Shown here in pieces: positions 36,790-46,009 of a stretch of 64,000 nucleotides of DNA. The notes beneath the pieces are model-generated. The model worked only from the letters and a program-made list of their open reading frames with translations. It did not search any database and was not told where the DNA came from. Source of the DNA: Streptomyces sp. NBC_00344. Lineage in GTDB: Bacteria; Actinomycetota; Actinomycetes; Streptomycetales; Streptomycetaceae. Position 1 is the stretch's first letter, and each line of letters starts with the position of its first letter. The stretch covers positions 2,932,501-2,996,500 of the forward strand of contig NZ_CP107996.1 in the NCBI RefSeq assembly GCF_036088315.1, read 5' to 3'. Position numbers and translations under genes: made by a program.

Positions 36790-37965
36790 ATGGCATACGA
36801 AACGGCGATGACCCCGGACGGCACCCGAAGCGAGGAGGACGAACGCCGGCGCAGGTCGGCGGCGCTGCGCAAGGCCGGACGGGTGCTGTCCCGCCCGTCC
36901 TCGGTCGTCCCGCTCGGCGAGCGGCTGACAGCACTGGCCGCGGACGCCGGCTCGGTGTACGACCTGGACACTCCCGCCGACATCTACGGTGACGGAGTTG
37001 TCGCCGAGCTGGAGCGCAGGGTGGCCGCGCTACTCGGCTTCCCCGCCGCCGCCTTCTTCCCGACCGGCACGATGGCCCAGCAGGTCGCCATGCGGTGCTG
37101 GGCCGGACGCACCGGCAACTCCACGGTGGCGCTGCATCCGCTGGCGCACCCCGAGGTGCACGAGCGGGGAGCCTTCGGGGCGCTGAGCGGGCTCCGTACG
37201 GTCCATCCGACGACCGCGCCCCGGCTGCCCACCGCCGGCGAAGTGCGCGATTTCGACGAGCCCTTCGGCACTCTGATGCTCGAGCTGCCGCTGCGTGACG
37301 CCGGCTTCGTCCTGCCGGACTGGGACCAGCTGACCGCCGTCGTCGGCGCCGCGAGGGAACGTGATGCGGTGGTGCACTTCGACGGCGCGCGACTGTGGGA
37401 GTGCGCCCCCCACTTCGGCCGCGGTCTCGCGGAGATCGCGGGTCTCGCGGACAGTGTCTACGTTTCCTTCTACAAGTCGCTGGACGGCATGTCCGGGGCG
37501 GTTCTCGCGGGCCCGTCGTCACTGATCGACGAGGCGAGGACCTGGCGGCACCGGTACGGGGGCCAGGTCTACCAGCAGTACCCGGCCGCGCTCTCCGCGC
37601 TGCTCGGCATCGAGCGGGAGCTGCCGCGTCTCGCGTCCTACGTGGCCCATGCGAAGGTCGTCGCGACAGCGATGGCCGAGGGGTTCAGGGCGGCCGGCGT
37701 GCCGTGGTTCCGGGTCGGTCCGGAGGTTCCGCACACCCATCAGTTCCAGGTGTGGCTGCCGTACGGGGCGGATGCGCTGTCGGAGGCCGCCGTCGCCCAG
37801 GCGGAGGAGACGGGGGTGGGACTGTTCCACCGGTTCCACCCCGCGCCGGGCGGCGGGGCCCCCGGGGTGTCGTTCACCGAGGTGACGGTGGCCGGACCCG
37901 CACTGGACTGGACCGCGCAGGACGTCGTGGAGGCGGTGGCGGAGTTCGTCCGCAGAGCGGGATGA
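36790..37965 (+). CDS. threonine aldolase / beta-eliminating lyase family PLP enzyme
   Basis: Fold-type I pyridoxal-phosphate enzyme of the GLY1/low-specificity threonine aldolase family, 391 residues. The cofactor loop FFPTGTMAQQVA lies near residue 95, the Asp that contacts the pyridine nitrogen is in VVHFDGARLWE, and the Schiff-base Lys is in YVSFYKSLDGMSGA. The family's usual length is ~340; the additional N-terminal ~45 residues are charged. The ATG at 36790 is six bases after GATGAT. It is divergent from the pan operon. The true substrate may differ from threonine. Confidence 0.9.
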   Translation: MAYETAMTPDGTRSEEDERRRRSAALRKAGRVLSRPSSVVPLGERLTALAADAGSVYDLDTPADIYGDGVVAELERRVAALLGFPAAAFFPTGTMAQQVAMRCWAGRTGNSTVALHPLAHPEVHERGAFGALSGLRTVHPTTAPRLPTAGEVRDFDEPFGTLMLELPLRDAGFVLPDWDQLTAVVGAARERDAVVHFDGARLWECAPHFGRGLAEIAGLADSVYVSFYKSLDGMSGAVLAGPSSLIDEARTWRHRYGGQVYQQYPAALSALLGIERELPRLASYVAHAKVVATAMAEGFRAAGVPWFRVGPEVPHTHQFQVWLPYGADALSEAAVAQAEETGVGLFHRFHPAPGGGAPGVSFTEVTVAGPALDWTAQDVVEAVAEFVRRAG

Positions 37966-37970
37966 CCGCG

Positions 37971-37997
37971 GGCGGCCCCGGAGACCGGACGGCCGCC
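37971..37997. terminator. possible bidirectional terminator
   Basis: GGCGGCC (37971-37977) pairs with GGCCGCC (37991-37997), and an inner CCGG/CCGG pair extends the stem. It lies between convergent genes and five bases after the lyase stop. Confidence 0.5.
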
Positions 37998-38004
37998 GGG
38001 TCCG

Positions 38005-39126
38005 CTACCGCAGCACCCCCTCGAGGAAGTCGCTGCCCAGCCGGGCCACCACGGTGAGGTCCAGCTGGTGCAGCACATACCGTCCGCGGCGCCTGGTGGT
38101 CAGCAGCCCGGCCCGCTTCAGCACGGCCAGATGCCGGGAGACCTCCGGTGCGGATATGCCGTAGGTGTCGGCCAGTTCACCGGTGGTCTGTGCGGAGCGG
38201 GCCAGACTCCGGCACAGCCGCATCCGCAGCGGATGCGCCAGCGCCTCCAGTCGCAGCTTCAGCAGTTCGACCGAGGCGGGCGACGGCAGCTCGGGGGCGG
38301 CCACCGGATAGTGGATCACCGGGCGCCAGTCCGGGCGGTGCAGCACCTGCAGGTGCGGCCAGCCGAAGCTCGTGGGGATGAACGTGAGCCCGTCGCCCGC
38401 GGGCGAACCCATCGCCTGCGAACGGCCTTCGGCGAGCTTGTCGACCCGGACGCGCGTGCCGGTCTCGTCCAGCGAAAGCGCCGCGGAGACCGCCGTCATG
38501 GCGTCACCGAGACCCTTGTGCCGCAGGATCTCGGTCTTGTGCCGGGCGTCGGCGGCCAGCTGAACCCGCACCCGGCGCCAGGTATCGCCGAAGAACGCCT
38601 GCTCGCAGTCCTCGAACAGCCGCCGGATCCAGGCCCTGACGGAGACCGGTTCGTTCAGCAGCCGCTCGGTGAAGTCCAGTTGCCTGGGACCACGGGCCGC
38701 CGCGAGGTCGAGGGCACGCGCACGGGCCGGTGCGTCGGTGAGCGGGGAGAGCCCGCCCTTGTCGTAGGAGGCCGAGCAGGTGAACTCAAGCGCCACGGAG
38801 ACGAATTCGTCGTCCGGCAGCAGATCGAGCAGATCCAGGTCCTCGGCGAGCGTCCCGCCCGGCCCGGCGCCGCCGCCGCTCCGCACCCCCGCGAACGGCA
38901 GCAGGATGTCGGAGAACGTGGTGAGCCAGAGGAAGTCCGCCTCGTGCAGCCGGTCCGCCAGGTCCGGCTTGAGCGAGGCGGCCGTCGCCGTGGCCCAGCC
39001 GTGCAGCCCCGGGTGGTGGCCCGGCTCGCAGAGCACATGCAGCGCATTACCCAGCTCGGCCAGCGGGGAAAGGCCGAAGACGATGCGCTCAGGCGGAAGC
39101 CCGGTGATGTCGATGTCCACGCTCAT
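38005..39126 (-). CDS. ArsR-type winged-helix regulator with DUF5937-like N-domain
   Basis: A 373-residue regulator. The C-terminal ~85 residues form an ArsR-like winged helix (LEALAHPLRMRLCRSLARSAQTTGELADTYGISAPEVSRHLAVLKRAGLLTTRRRGRYVLHQLD). The long N-terminal part (~1-280) is the DUF5937-type domain that begins ITGLPPERIVFGLSPLAELGNALHVL. Its ligand is unknown. I chose the ATG at 39126; an in-frame ATG three codons upstream is equally possible and ribosome sites are weak. Relatives often regulate a divergent exporter, but here the divergent gene encodes only a 71-residue protein. Confidence 0.88.
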   Translation of the reverse strand: MSVDIDITGLPPERIVFGLSPLAELGNALHVLCEPGHHPGLHGWATATAASLKPDLADRLHEADFLWLTTFSDILLPFAGVRSGGGAGPGGTLAEDLDLLDLLPDDEFVSVALEFTCSASYDKGGLSPLTDAPARARALDLAAARGPRQLDFTERLLNEPVSVRAWIRRLFEDCEQAFFGDTWRRVRVQLAADARHKTEILRHKGLGDAMTAVSAALSLDETGTRVRVDKLAEGRSQAMGSPAGDGLTFIPTSFGWPHLQVLHRPDWRPVIHYPVAAPELPSPASVELLKLRLEALAHPLRMRLCRSLARSAQTTGELADTYGISAPEVSRHLAVLKRAGLLTTRRRGRYVLHQLDLTVVARLGSDFLEGVLR

Positions 39127-39226
39127 GGGCCCCATCGTGCCCGTCCCCACCGACAGCGGGCCCGTCGATTGACGGGCCTCGTCAAACGGTGCGCCTCCGT
39201 GGGGCGGCCGCGCACAGGGTTACGGC

Positions 39227-39442
39227 ATGAACGCGAATCAGCAGCACATGATCGATGCGTACCGTGCGGCCCAGCGGGGCGAGATCGCGCCCCCGTTGCC
39301 CGGCCGCCACGACTGGGAAGTGGTGCGGGCGGCACGGGAACACCATCGTCCAGCGCGGAAGGTGCGGCCCGGGCAGCTGCGCAGGGCGCTGGCGCGGGTC
39401 TTCGGCGCGCGGGGCGGGCACGCGGCCCGCTGCTGCCCCTGA
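39227..39442 (+). CDS. small conserved hypothetical protein (71 aa)
   Basis: A 71-residue protein beginning MNANQQHMIDAYRAAQRGE with a GRHDWEVVRAAREH block and a basic second half rich in Arg, ending in two adjacent cysteines (ARCCP). I recall similar small proteins in Streptomyces with the same MNxxQQHM...AYRAAxxGE..PP.PG.HDW layout. The codon usage fits a gene. Function unknown. It lies between an ArsR-type regulator (divergent) and a two-component regulator (convergent, 30 bases away). Confidence 0.65.
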   Translation: MNANQQHMIDAYRAAQRGEIAPPLPGRHDWEVVRAAREHHRPARKVRPGQLRRALARVFGARGGHAARCCP

Positions 39443-39472
39443 CGGGGCCGCTGATCCACAGCAGCAAGGGCC

Positions 39473-40150
39473 TCAGCGCCCTCCGGAGCCGCCGGCCCGG
39501 ACCAGGCCCGTCTCGTAGGCGAGGACCACCACCTGCACCCGGTCACGCAGCTCCAGCTTGGTGAGGATCCTGCCGACATGGGTCTTCACGGTGGCTTCGG
39601 AGAGCACCAGGTGGGCGGCGATCTCGCCGTTGGACATGCCGTGCGCGACGAGCAGCATCACCTCACGTTCCCGGTCGGTGAGCCGCTCGATGTCCTTGTG
39701 CGCCGGATCGGCGACCGTGCTGGGCAGCATCGGCGAGAAGCGGTCGAGCAACCGCCGTGTGGTGGACGGCGCGACGACCGCGTCACCGCTGTGCACCGAG
39801 CGGATCGCCCCGAGCAGTTCCCCCGGCGGCACGTCCTTGAGCATGAAGCCGCTGGCGCCCGCCTTCAGTCCTGAGAAGGCGTATTCGTCCAGATCGAAGG
39901 TGGTGAGGATCAGGACCTTGGGCGGGTCGGACTGCGCGCAGATCTGCCGGGTCGCCTCGACACCGTCGAGCCTCGGCATCCGTACGTCCATCAGCACCAC
40001 ATCGACCTTCGTCGCCCGGAGGATGTCGATGGCCTCCGCGCCGTCGCCCGCCTCGGCGACGACCTCCATGTCCGGCTGGGCGGCAAGCACCATCCGGAAA
40101 CCGGTGCGGAGCAGCACCTGGTCGTCGACGAGCATCACGCGGATCGCCAT
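39473..40150 (-). CDS. NarL/FixJ-family response regulator
   Basis: A 225-residue response regulator. The receiver domain has acidic residues D9/D10, phospho-acceptor D55 (VVLMDVRMP) and the Lys of MLKDVPP near residue 105. The C-terminal LuxR-type helix-turn-helix (~157-215) contains [36 protein letters not shown]. The ATG at 40150 has AGGGA about 11 bases upstream; the ATG at 40159 is too close to it. The cognate kinase gene lies immediately upstream on the same strand. Target genes are unknown. Confidence 0.95.
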   Translation of the reverse strand: MAIRVMLVDDQVLLRTGFRMVLAAQPDMEVVAEAGDGAEAIDILRATKVDVVLMDVRMPRLDGVEATRQICAQSDPPKVLILTTFDLDEYAFSGLKAGASGFMLKDVPPGELLGAIRSVHSGDAVVAPSTTRRLLDRFSPMLPSTVADPAHKDIERLTDREREVMLLVAHGMSNGEIAAHLVLSEATVKTHVGRILTKLELRDRVQVVVLAYETGLVRAGGSGGR

Positions 40151-40189
40151 CGTGTACATGTCCCTTCTGGTGACCGGCCCGGAGGCAGG

Positions 40190-41389
40190 CTAGTGGGCGG
40201 GCTTGAGCGGGAGGAGGGCGCTGATCCGGAATCCACCGCCGGGCCGGGGTCCCGCGTCCAGGGTCCCGCCGACCATCCCGATACGCTCCCGCATCCCGAT
40301 CAGGCCGTGTCCCTGGCCGTCCGCGCCGCCGTCCTCATACATCTCGTGGGCGGCTCCACGGCCGTCGTCCTCCACGAGCAGGCCGAGCCCGTCGTCGAAG
40401 TACACGAGACGCACGCTGGCACCGACATCCGGACCGCCGTGCTTGCGCGTATTGGTGAGTGCTTCCTGCACAATGCGGTACGCGGTGAGCTCGACGCCAC
40501 TGGGCAGCGGACGCGGTGTCCCCTCGACCTGGAAGTTCACGGTCAGCCCGGCCGTCCTGACCTGGTCGACCAGTTCCTGGATCTGCTCCACGTCGGGCTG
40601 CGGCACATATTCGCCGCTCTCCCGCGCGTCGCCGGTCCGCAGCACGCCGAGCAGCCTGCGCATCTCCGCCAGTGCCTGACGACCGGTGGACGAGATGGTC
40701 TCGAGCGCCTGCTTGGCCTGATCCGGAGAGGCGTCCAGGACATAGGCGGCGCCGTCCGCCTGCACGACCATCACCGAGACGTTGTGCGCCACCACATCGT
40801 GCAGCTCGCGGGCGATACGGGCCCGCTCGCCCGCTACGGCCACCTTCGACTGGGCCTCGCGCTCCTTCTCCAGACGCGCGGCCCGCTCCTCGAGCTGGGC
40901 GAGATAGGCCCGGCGGGTGCTCATGGAGTCGCCCAGCACCCACGCGAGGACGAACGGCACGGTCAGTACGACCACGACGAACACATGCTGCAGCCACCCG
41001 TGGGTGCCGTCCGACGGCCAGCGAAGCTGCGAAAGCGTGCCCGCGCACACTCCGCCGGTCAACGCGAACCGCGAGGCCCAGCGCTCTCCGTCGGCGGCGA
41101 CCGTGTAGATCAGCACCAGCATCGCGAAATCGGCCGGCGCCTGATGGACGTCGAAGATCAGCTGGGCGACGCCCATCACGGCGACGAGAAGCAGCATCTT
41201 CTCGGGCCACCGGCGGCGCAGCGCGACCGCGGTGCACAGCCCGACGAAGATCGGGATGCCCGCGATGCCCTCATGCCCGTGGATGTCCCCGGCCGCGTAC
41301 TGCGCACCCGAGATCCCGAGGAGGATGACGGCCCAGAAGCTGTCGACCCACGTCGGGTGTCTGCGGATGAAGTCGTAGAGGCGCTGCAC
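40190..41389 (-). CDS. NarL-type sensor histidine kinase
   Basis: A 399-residue DesK/LiaS-like kinase. Five or six membrane helices occupy residues ~15-155. A short coiled coil ([20 protein letters not shown]) precedes the HisKA_3 H-box [20 protein letters not shown] (H197). The ATPase domain has [10 protein letters not shown] (N-box) and DDGRG and [12 protein letters not shown] (G-boxes). It lacks a large exterior sensor domain, so it probably senses membrane state. I chose the GTG at 41389, with TACGCT seven bases upstream (possible leaderless start); a TTG at 41407 is the alternative. It is paired with the response regulator downstream. Confidence 0.94.
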   Translation of the reverse strand: MQRLYDFIRRHPTWVDSFWAVILLGISGAQYAAGDIHGHEGIAGIPIFVGLCTAVALRRRWPEKMLLLVAVMGVAQLIFDVHQAPADFAMLVLIYTVAADGERWASRFALTGGVCAGTLSQLRWPSDGTHGWLQHVFVVVVLTVPFVLAWVLGDSMSTRRAYLAQLEERAARLEKEREAQSKVAVAGERARIARELHDVVAHNVSVMVVQADGAAYVLDASPDQAKQALETISSTGRQALAEMRRLLGVLRTGDARESGEYVPQPDVEQIQELVDQVRTAGLTVNFQVEGTPRPLPSGVELTAYRIVQEALTNTRKHGGPDVGASVRLVYFDDGLGLLVEDDGRGAAHEMYEDGGADGQGHGLIGMRERIGMVGGTLDAGPRPGGGFRISALLPLKPAH

Positions 41390-41485
41390 GTGACCCAGCG
41401 TAGGCAAGGCGGACAGGTGCCCGGGTCAACCGAAGGGGCGATCCGGTCACCCTGGGCGTACTCCCCAAGGTGGAGACTTGACCCC

Positions 41486-42430
41486 GTGACTGATGAGTGG
41501 CGCGGGTGGCGCGAGGCGGCCGAGGCCGCGCTGTACGGCGAGGACGGCTTCTATCTGCGGCCGGAAGGCCCCGCGGGCCACTTCCGTACCTCGGTGCACG
41601 CCTCCCCGGCCTTCGCGTCGGCGGTCGCCCGCCTGCTGACCGGGCTGGCGGTCCCCGAGCCTGCCCTGGTCGACATGGGAGCGGGCCGCGGGGAGCTGCT
41701 CACCGGGGTACTCGCGGCGCTTCCCTCCTCCTTCCCGGTGCGGGCCTACGCCGTCGAGCGTGCGGCCAGGCCGGCCGGTCTCGACGAGCGGATCGTCTGG
41801 TGCGCGGAGCCGCCGGCCGGCGTGCGGGGGCTGCTCTTCGCCAACGAGTGGCTGGACAACGTGCCGGTCGATGTCGCGGAGGCGGACGCGGACGGGACGG
41901 TGCGCTACGTACAGGTTCGGACATCCGACGGCGCGGAGCGGCTCGGCGATCCGGTGACCGGCCCGGACGCATCGTGGCTCGAACGCTGGTGGCCGCCGGC
42001 CGGGCCCGGCGAGCGGGCCGAGATCGGCCGGCCCCGCGACGAGGCGTGGGCGGCGGCGGTCGGCACCCTCGATTCGGGTCTCGCGGTGGCCGTCGACTAC
42101 GCCCACACCCGTGAGAGCCGGCCGCCCTTCGGCACCCTCGCCGGCTTCCGGGCCGGCCGGGAGGTCCGTCCGGTACCGGACGGGAGCTGCGACATCACCG
42201 CCCATGTGGCCCTGGACGCATGCGCACTGCCCGGGGCGGAACTTCTCAGCCAGCGCGAAGCGCTGGGCCGGCTGGGCGTGAGCGGAAAGCGCCCTCCGCT
42301 GTCCCTGGCATCGACCGATCCGCTCGCCTACGTACGCCGCCTGGCCGATGCGGGGGAGGCGGCCGAGCTGACCGGGCGGGGCGGGCTCGGCGACTTCGGC
42401 TGGCTGGTGCAGGGGGCGGGCTTCCCTTGA
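41486..42430 (+). CDS. MidA/NDUFAF7-type SAM-dependent methyltransferase
   Basis: A 314-residue methyltransferase of the COG1565 (MidA, NDUFAF7) family. The family landmarks are [25 protein letters not shown] (residues ~32-50), the SAM loop [11 protein letters not shown] (62-72) and [13 protein letters not shown] (118-130), which matches the family's NEFFDALPV. In mitochondria NDUFAF7 dimethylates an Arg of NDUFS2, the NuoD homologue. Here the next gene, 91 bases downstream on the same strand, encodes a NuoD. That makes protein-arginine methylation of NuoD a reasonable inference. The start is a GTG at 41486; the ribosome site is weak. Confidence 0.85.
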   Translation: MTDEWRGWREAAEAALYGEDGFYLRPEGPAGHFRTSVHASPAFASAVARLLTGLAVPEPALVDMGAGRGELLTGVLAALPSSFPVRAYAVERAARPAGLDERIVWCAEPPAGVRGLLFANEWLDNVPVDVAEADADGTVRYVQVRTSDGAERLGDPVTGPDASWLERWWPPAGPGERAEIGRPRDEAWAAAVGTLDSGLAVAVDYAHTRESRPPFGTLAGFRAGREVRPVPDGSCDITAHVALDACALPGAELLSQREALGRLGVSGKRPPLSLASTDPLAYVRRLADAGEAAELTGRGGLGDFGWLVQGAGFP

Positions 42431-42521
42431 GCGGGAGGCGCCCAAGCCGTGCCGTGGGTCCGGTCGGCTGCGGGGACGGGCCCGCCGCGGCCGGCACCCC
42501 CGGCCGGGGGATACTGGCTCC

Positions 42522-43664
42522 ATGACGGAGACCACGGTAGGCATCGGCGGTGCCGCGGAGAGCACCGACATGGTGCTGAACATCGGCCCCCAGCATCCCT
42601 CCACCCACGGCGTACTCCGCCTCCGACTCGTACTGGACGGCGAACGCATCCAGCACGCCGAGCCGGTCATCGGCTACATGCACCGCGGCGCCGAGAAACT
42701 CTTCGAGGCGCGCGACTACCGCCAGATCATCATGCTCGCCAACCGCCACGACTGGCTCTCCGCCTTCTCGAACGAGCTGGGTGTCGTGATGGCGGTCGAG
42801 CGGATGCTCGGCATGGAGGTCCCCGAGCGGGCCGTCTGGACCCGTACGCTGCTCGCCGAGCTGAACCGGGTGCTCAATCACCTGATGTTCCTCGGGTCCT
42901 ACCCCCTCGAACTGGGCGGAATCACCCCGGTGTTCCACGCCTTCCGCGAGCGGGAGGAGATCCAGGCCGTGATGGAGGAGGTCTCGGGCGGCCGGATGCA
43001 CTACATGTTCAACCGGGTGGGCGGTCTCAAGGAGGATCTTCCCGCCGGCTGGCTCGGCCGGGCGCGGGACGCCGTCGCCGATGTCCGCTCCCGGATGGAT
43101 GTGTACGACGATCTGGTCCTCGGCAACGAGATCTTCCGTGGCCGTACCCGCGGGGTGGGCGTGCTGTCCCGGGAGACGGTCCACGCCTACGGCGTCAGCG
43201 GCCCCATTGCCCGCGGCTCAGGCGTCGACTTCGACCTGCGTCGCGACGAGCCGTACCTCGCCTACGGCGAGCTCCAGGACACCCTGCGGGTGATCACCCG
43301 CTCCGAGGGCGACTGCCTGGCCCGCTTCGAGGTGCTGCTCGGTCAGACGCACAACGCGCTCGACCTGGCCGACGCCTGTCTGGACCGGCTGGCCGCTCTC
43401 GCTCCCGGACCGGTCAACCAGCGGCTGCCGAAGGTACTCAAGGCCCCCGAGGGCCACACCTACGCCTGGACGGAGAACCCGCTCGGGATCAACGGCTACT
43501 ACCTCGTGTCCAAGGGCGAGAAGACGCCCTACCGCCTGAAACTGCGCTCGGCGTCGTTCAACAACATCCAGGCGCTGACCGAACTGCTGCCCGGCACACT
43601 GGTCGCCGACATGGTGGCGATCCTGGGTTCGCTCTTCTTCGTCGTGGGCGACATCGACAAGTGA
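42522..43664 (+). CDS. nuoD: orphan NADH-quinone oxidoreductase subunit D
   Basis: A 380-residue NuoD/49-kDa subunit of complex I, away from any other nuo gene in this window. The signature [16 protein letters not shown] is intact; H29 matches the quinone-site His59 of the mitochondrial subunit and R55 in MHRGAEKL matches the Arg methylated by NDUFAF7. However, the quinone-headgroup Tyr (DY in most homologues) is W78 here ([11 protein letters not shown]). The C-terminus VVGDIDK is normal. S. coelicolor also carries an extra nuoD at this position as I recall. Its role may differ from the main complex. It follows the MidA-like gene. Confidence 0.93.
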   Translation: MTETTVGIGGAAESTDMVLNIGPQHPSTHGVLRLRLVLDGERIQHAEPVIGYMHRGAEKLFEARDYRQIIMLANRHDWLSAFSNELGVVMAVERMLGMEVPERAVWTRTLLAELNRVLNHLMFLGSYPLELGGITPVFHAFREREEIQAVMEEVSGGRMHYMFNRVGGLKEDLPAGWLGRARDAVADVRSRMDVYDDLVLGNEIFRGRTRGVGVLSRETVHAYGVSGPIARGSGVDFDLRRDEPYLAYGELQDTLRVITRSEGDCLARFEVLLGQTHNALDLADACLDRLAALAPGPVNQRLPKVLKAPEGHTYAWTENPLGINGYYLVSKGEKTPYRLKLRSASFNNIQALTELLPGTLVADMVAILGSLFFVVGDIDK

Positions 43665-43691
43665 CGGCCGGACCGGCCACCGTCCCGGCAT

Positions 43692-43732
43692 GGCCGCGGG
43701 CCCGAACCCCCCGAGGGTTCGGGCCCGCGGCC
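43692..43732. terminator. bidirectional terminator after nuoD
   Basis: An 18-base perfect stem (43692-43709 with 43715-43732) and a five-base loop CCCGA, midway between the convergent nuoD and the coiled-coil protein gene. Confidence 0.88.
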
Positions 43733-43748
43733 GTGAGTGGAACCGCCG

Positions 43749-44828
43749 TCACGAGATCGCGCTGCGAAGCCCCGCCACGTCGATCTGCTCCGTCTCGTCG
43801 TGCGCGGTCAGATCGATGACCTTGCCGCCGCCGCTCTCCGCTGTGCCATCGCTTTCGGTCTCGGCCCTGTGCGCCTCGATCGCCTCGGCGCCCACCACGT
43901 CCGCGAGGTCCTCGTTCTGCACCGCCTCCAACTGCGCGGGCTCCGGAGCCGCGGACGCCTTCTGCATACCGAAGAAATCGAACCGGCCCTGCGGTCGCCG
44001 GGTCCTGACCTGCTGCGCGGTGTACGGCACGACGGCCGTCGCTGGGACGTTGCGGGGGGCGGGAAGGGCGGACGACGGGCGGGTGTGCTCGCCTGCGGCC
44101 GCCTTGGGCTTCCCCTCCGGCTCCGCCGCCTCCTGCTGCCCCTGATCCTGCCCGGACCGCGACTCGATGCTCCGCCGGCCGTTGCCCTGCCGGCCGTTCT
44201 TCTGCTGTGACTGCTTCAGCTGTTCCAGCTTTTCCTGCTGCCGCTGCCGTTCCCGCTGTTCCTGCTGGAAGGCCGCGTTGCGGGTGAGTGCCTCCAGGGC
44301 GTGGGCCGCCTTGGCGTACGCGGCAGGTGTGGGAGTGGAACCCGCCACGGGCAGTGCGGCCCTCGGCGGAGCCGCTGCCTCGATCGCGAGGAGCCTGCGA
44401 CCCTCGAGTGCGCTCGCCCGCTCGGTCTCGGCGTTCGCGTAGCGCCGCAGCAGCGCGGCATGCTCCCCGCGCAGCCCGGCCAGTTCGATCCGCTTGGAAC
44501 GGAGTTTCGCCTCCAGCTTGGCGCGCAGTTCGCGCGACTCCTCGAGGTCACCCTCCAGTTCGGCCAGCCGCTCCTCGGACTTCCACTCGTCGCTCGCGCG
44601 CGCACGGATCAGGTCAGCGACCCGGCGCCCGGCGACCCGGTCCCAGCTGCGCATCAGCACCGCACCGGTGACGGCCGCCGCGGCGGCGACCGCGACCAGA
44701 CAGCGGAGTACCAGCGGATCCGCGAACAGCCAGGCCCCGACGGCAAGGAGGAGCGAGGCACCGGCTACGGCCGAGGGCTGCAGAACCCGGTGCAGGGGTG
44801 GGGAATGGCGGTGGCGTCCACGTGGCAT
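43749..44828 (-). CDS. membrane-anchored coiled-coil protein
   Basis: A 359-residue protein of unknown function. Two hydrophobic segments (residues ~20-35 and ~40-58) follow a basic, His-rich start (MPRGRHRHSPP). A long coiled coil follows (~72-135: EERLAELEGDLEESRELRAKLEAKLRSKRIELAGL region), then Ala/Pro-rich and Gln-rich stretches (QQEQRERQRQQEKLEQLKQSQQ is near 195-215). The acidic C-terminal part contains KVIDLTAHDETEQIDVAGLRSAIS. The ATG at 44828 lies seven bases after TAAATT, suggesting a leaderless mRNA. It may be a scaffold or cell-envelope structural protein; this is a guess. Confidence 0.75.
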   Translation of the reverse strand: MPRGRHRHSPPLHRVLQPSAVAGASLLLAVGAWLFADPLVLRCLVAVAAAAAVTGAVLMRSWDRVAGRRVADLIRARASDEWKSEERLAELEGDLEESRELRAKLEAKLRSKRIELAGLRGEHAALLRRYANAETERASALEGRRLLAIEAAAPPRAALPVAGSTPTPAAYAKAAHALEALTRNAAFQQEQRERQRQQEKLEQLKQSQQKNGRQGNGRRSIESRSGQDQGQQEAAEPEGKPKAAAGEHTRPSSALPAPRNVPATAVVPYTAQQVRTRRPQGRFDFFGMQKASAAPEPAQLEAVQNEDLADVVGAEAIEAHRAETESDGTAESGGGKVIDLTAHDETEQIDVAGLRSAIS

Positions 44829-44918
44829 GGCGTGAAATTTACCGTGCGTACGACCAGAATGGATGGCCGCACTGGGATTTGTTCCCCAGCGGTTACCTCC
44901 ATTCCCCCCCACGCGCCC

Positions 44919-45899
44919 CTAGCCGATCAGGCCCTTGGTCTTCAGATAGTCCTTCGCGACATCGGCCGGCTTGGCCCGCTCGGAGTCGACCTTGCGGTTC
45001 AGCTGCACCAGATCACCGGTCGTCAGCGCGGTGGTGAGCTTGCCGAGAGCGGCAGCTATGTCCGCACCGCCGGCGTCCCCGGCATTCACCACCGGCAGTA
45101 CGTTGTCCGCGTTCTGCAGTTTCTTGTCGTCCTGGAGCAGGACAAGTCCGTATGTGTCCAGGGTCGCGTCGGTGGTGGTGGTCAGCACCAGCTGGTCCGT
45201 GCCGTCCTTGACCGCCTGCTTGGCCTGCGGGGTGCCGACACCCTTGGGGTCGATGCCGGTCACACCGATGCCGTACTTCGACTTCAGGCCGGGCGCGCAG
45301 AACGGCCGCACGGTGCATTCGTCACCTGCGGCAATCCTGACCTCGGTCTTTGAAGCACCCAGGTCCGAAAGGGACTTGAGCTTGTTCTTCGCGGCGAATT
45401 CCTTGGTCACGGCGAAGGCGTTCTGGTCGACGGCGGCGCCGGCCGGCAGCACTTTCAGTCCGCGCGGCTCCGCGAGCTTCTTCAGGGCGGCGACGGTCGC
45501 GGCGACATCGCCCGATGCGACCGGCTTCTTCTCGGCCGCCTTCGCACCGTTCACCTTGGCGTTGAGGAATTCCGCGAGCGTCGCCGCGTATTCCGGTACG
45601 ACGTCGATCTGCCCCTTCTCCAGGGAGGGTTCGTACAGCTCACGATTGTTCACCGTGGTGACCGAGGTCTTGTAGCCGGCCTGACGGAGCACCTGGCTGT
45701 AGAGCTCCGCGAGCACCTTGGACTCGGTGAAGCCGGCCGCGCCGACGACCAGCGACCCCTTCTTGCCCCCGCCGCCCTGCGCGGAGCCCGCGCCGCCGCC
45801 CTTGTCCTTCTCCAGGCTGTCTCCGCCGCACGCCGCGAGGGAGCCCGCCAGGGCCACCACACCGAGTACCGCGCCGGCTATGCGCGAGGTCTTGCTCAT
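44919..45899 (-). CDS. osmoprotectant ABC transporter, substrate-binding lipoprotein (OpuCC/ProX-like)
   Basis: Extracytoplasmic binding protein for quaternary-ammonium osmolytes such as glycine betaine or choline. The 326-residue protein has a lipoprotein signal ending LAGSLAACGG (Cys ~24), a Gly-rich spacer, and the ProX/OpuAC domain with VGAAGFTESKVLAELYSQVL, NNRELYEPSLEKGQIDVVPEY and TTTTDATLDTYGLVLLQDDK. The ATG at 45899 has GGAG nine bases upstream. It follows two permease genes on the same strand; the ATPase gene is divergent upstream of them. Confidence 0.93.
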   Translation of the reverse strand: MSKTSRIAGAVLGVVALAGSLAACGGDSLEKDKGGGAGSAQGGGGKKGSLVVGAAGFTESKVLAELYSQVLRQAGYKTSVTTVNNRELYEPSLEKGQIDVVPEYAATLAEFLNAKVNGAKAAEKKPVASGDVAATVAALKKLAEPRGLKVLPAGAAVDQNAFAVTKEFAAKNKLKSLSDLGASKTEVRIAAGDECTVRPFCAPGLKSKYGIGVTGIDPKGVGTPQAKQAVKDGTDQLVLTTTTDATLDTYGLVLLQDDKKLQNADNVLPVVNAGDAGGADIAAALGKLTTALTTGDLVQLNRKVDSERAKPADVAKDYLKTKGLIG

Positions 45900-46009
45900 G
45901 AGGTCCGCTCCAAGTGACAGATATGGGCTGGGGGGATAGGGGTGGCGACAGCGGCCGGAAGCCGGTGTCCGAGGCTCGACGAAGTGCGTGACCGGAGGCG
46001 CGGCGGACG

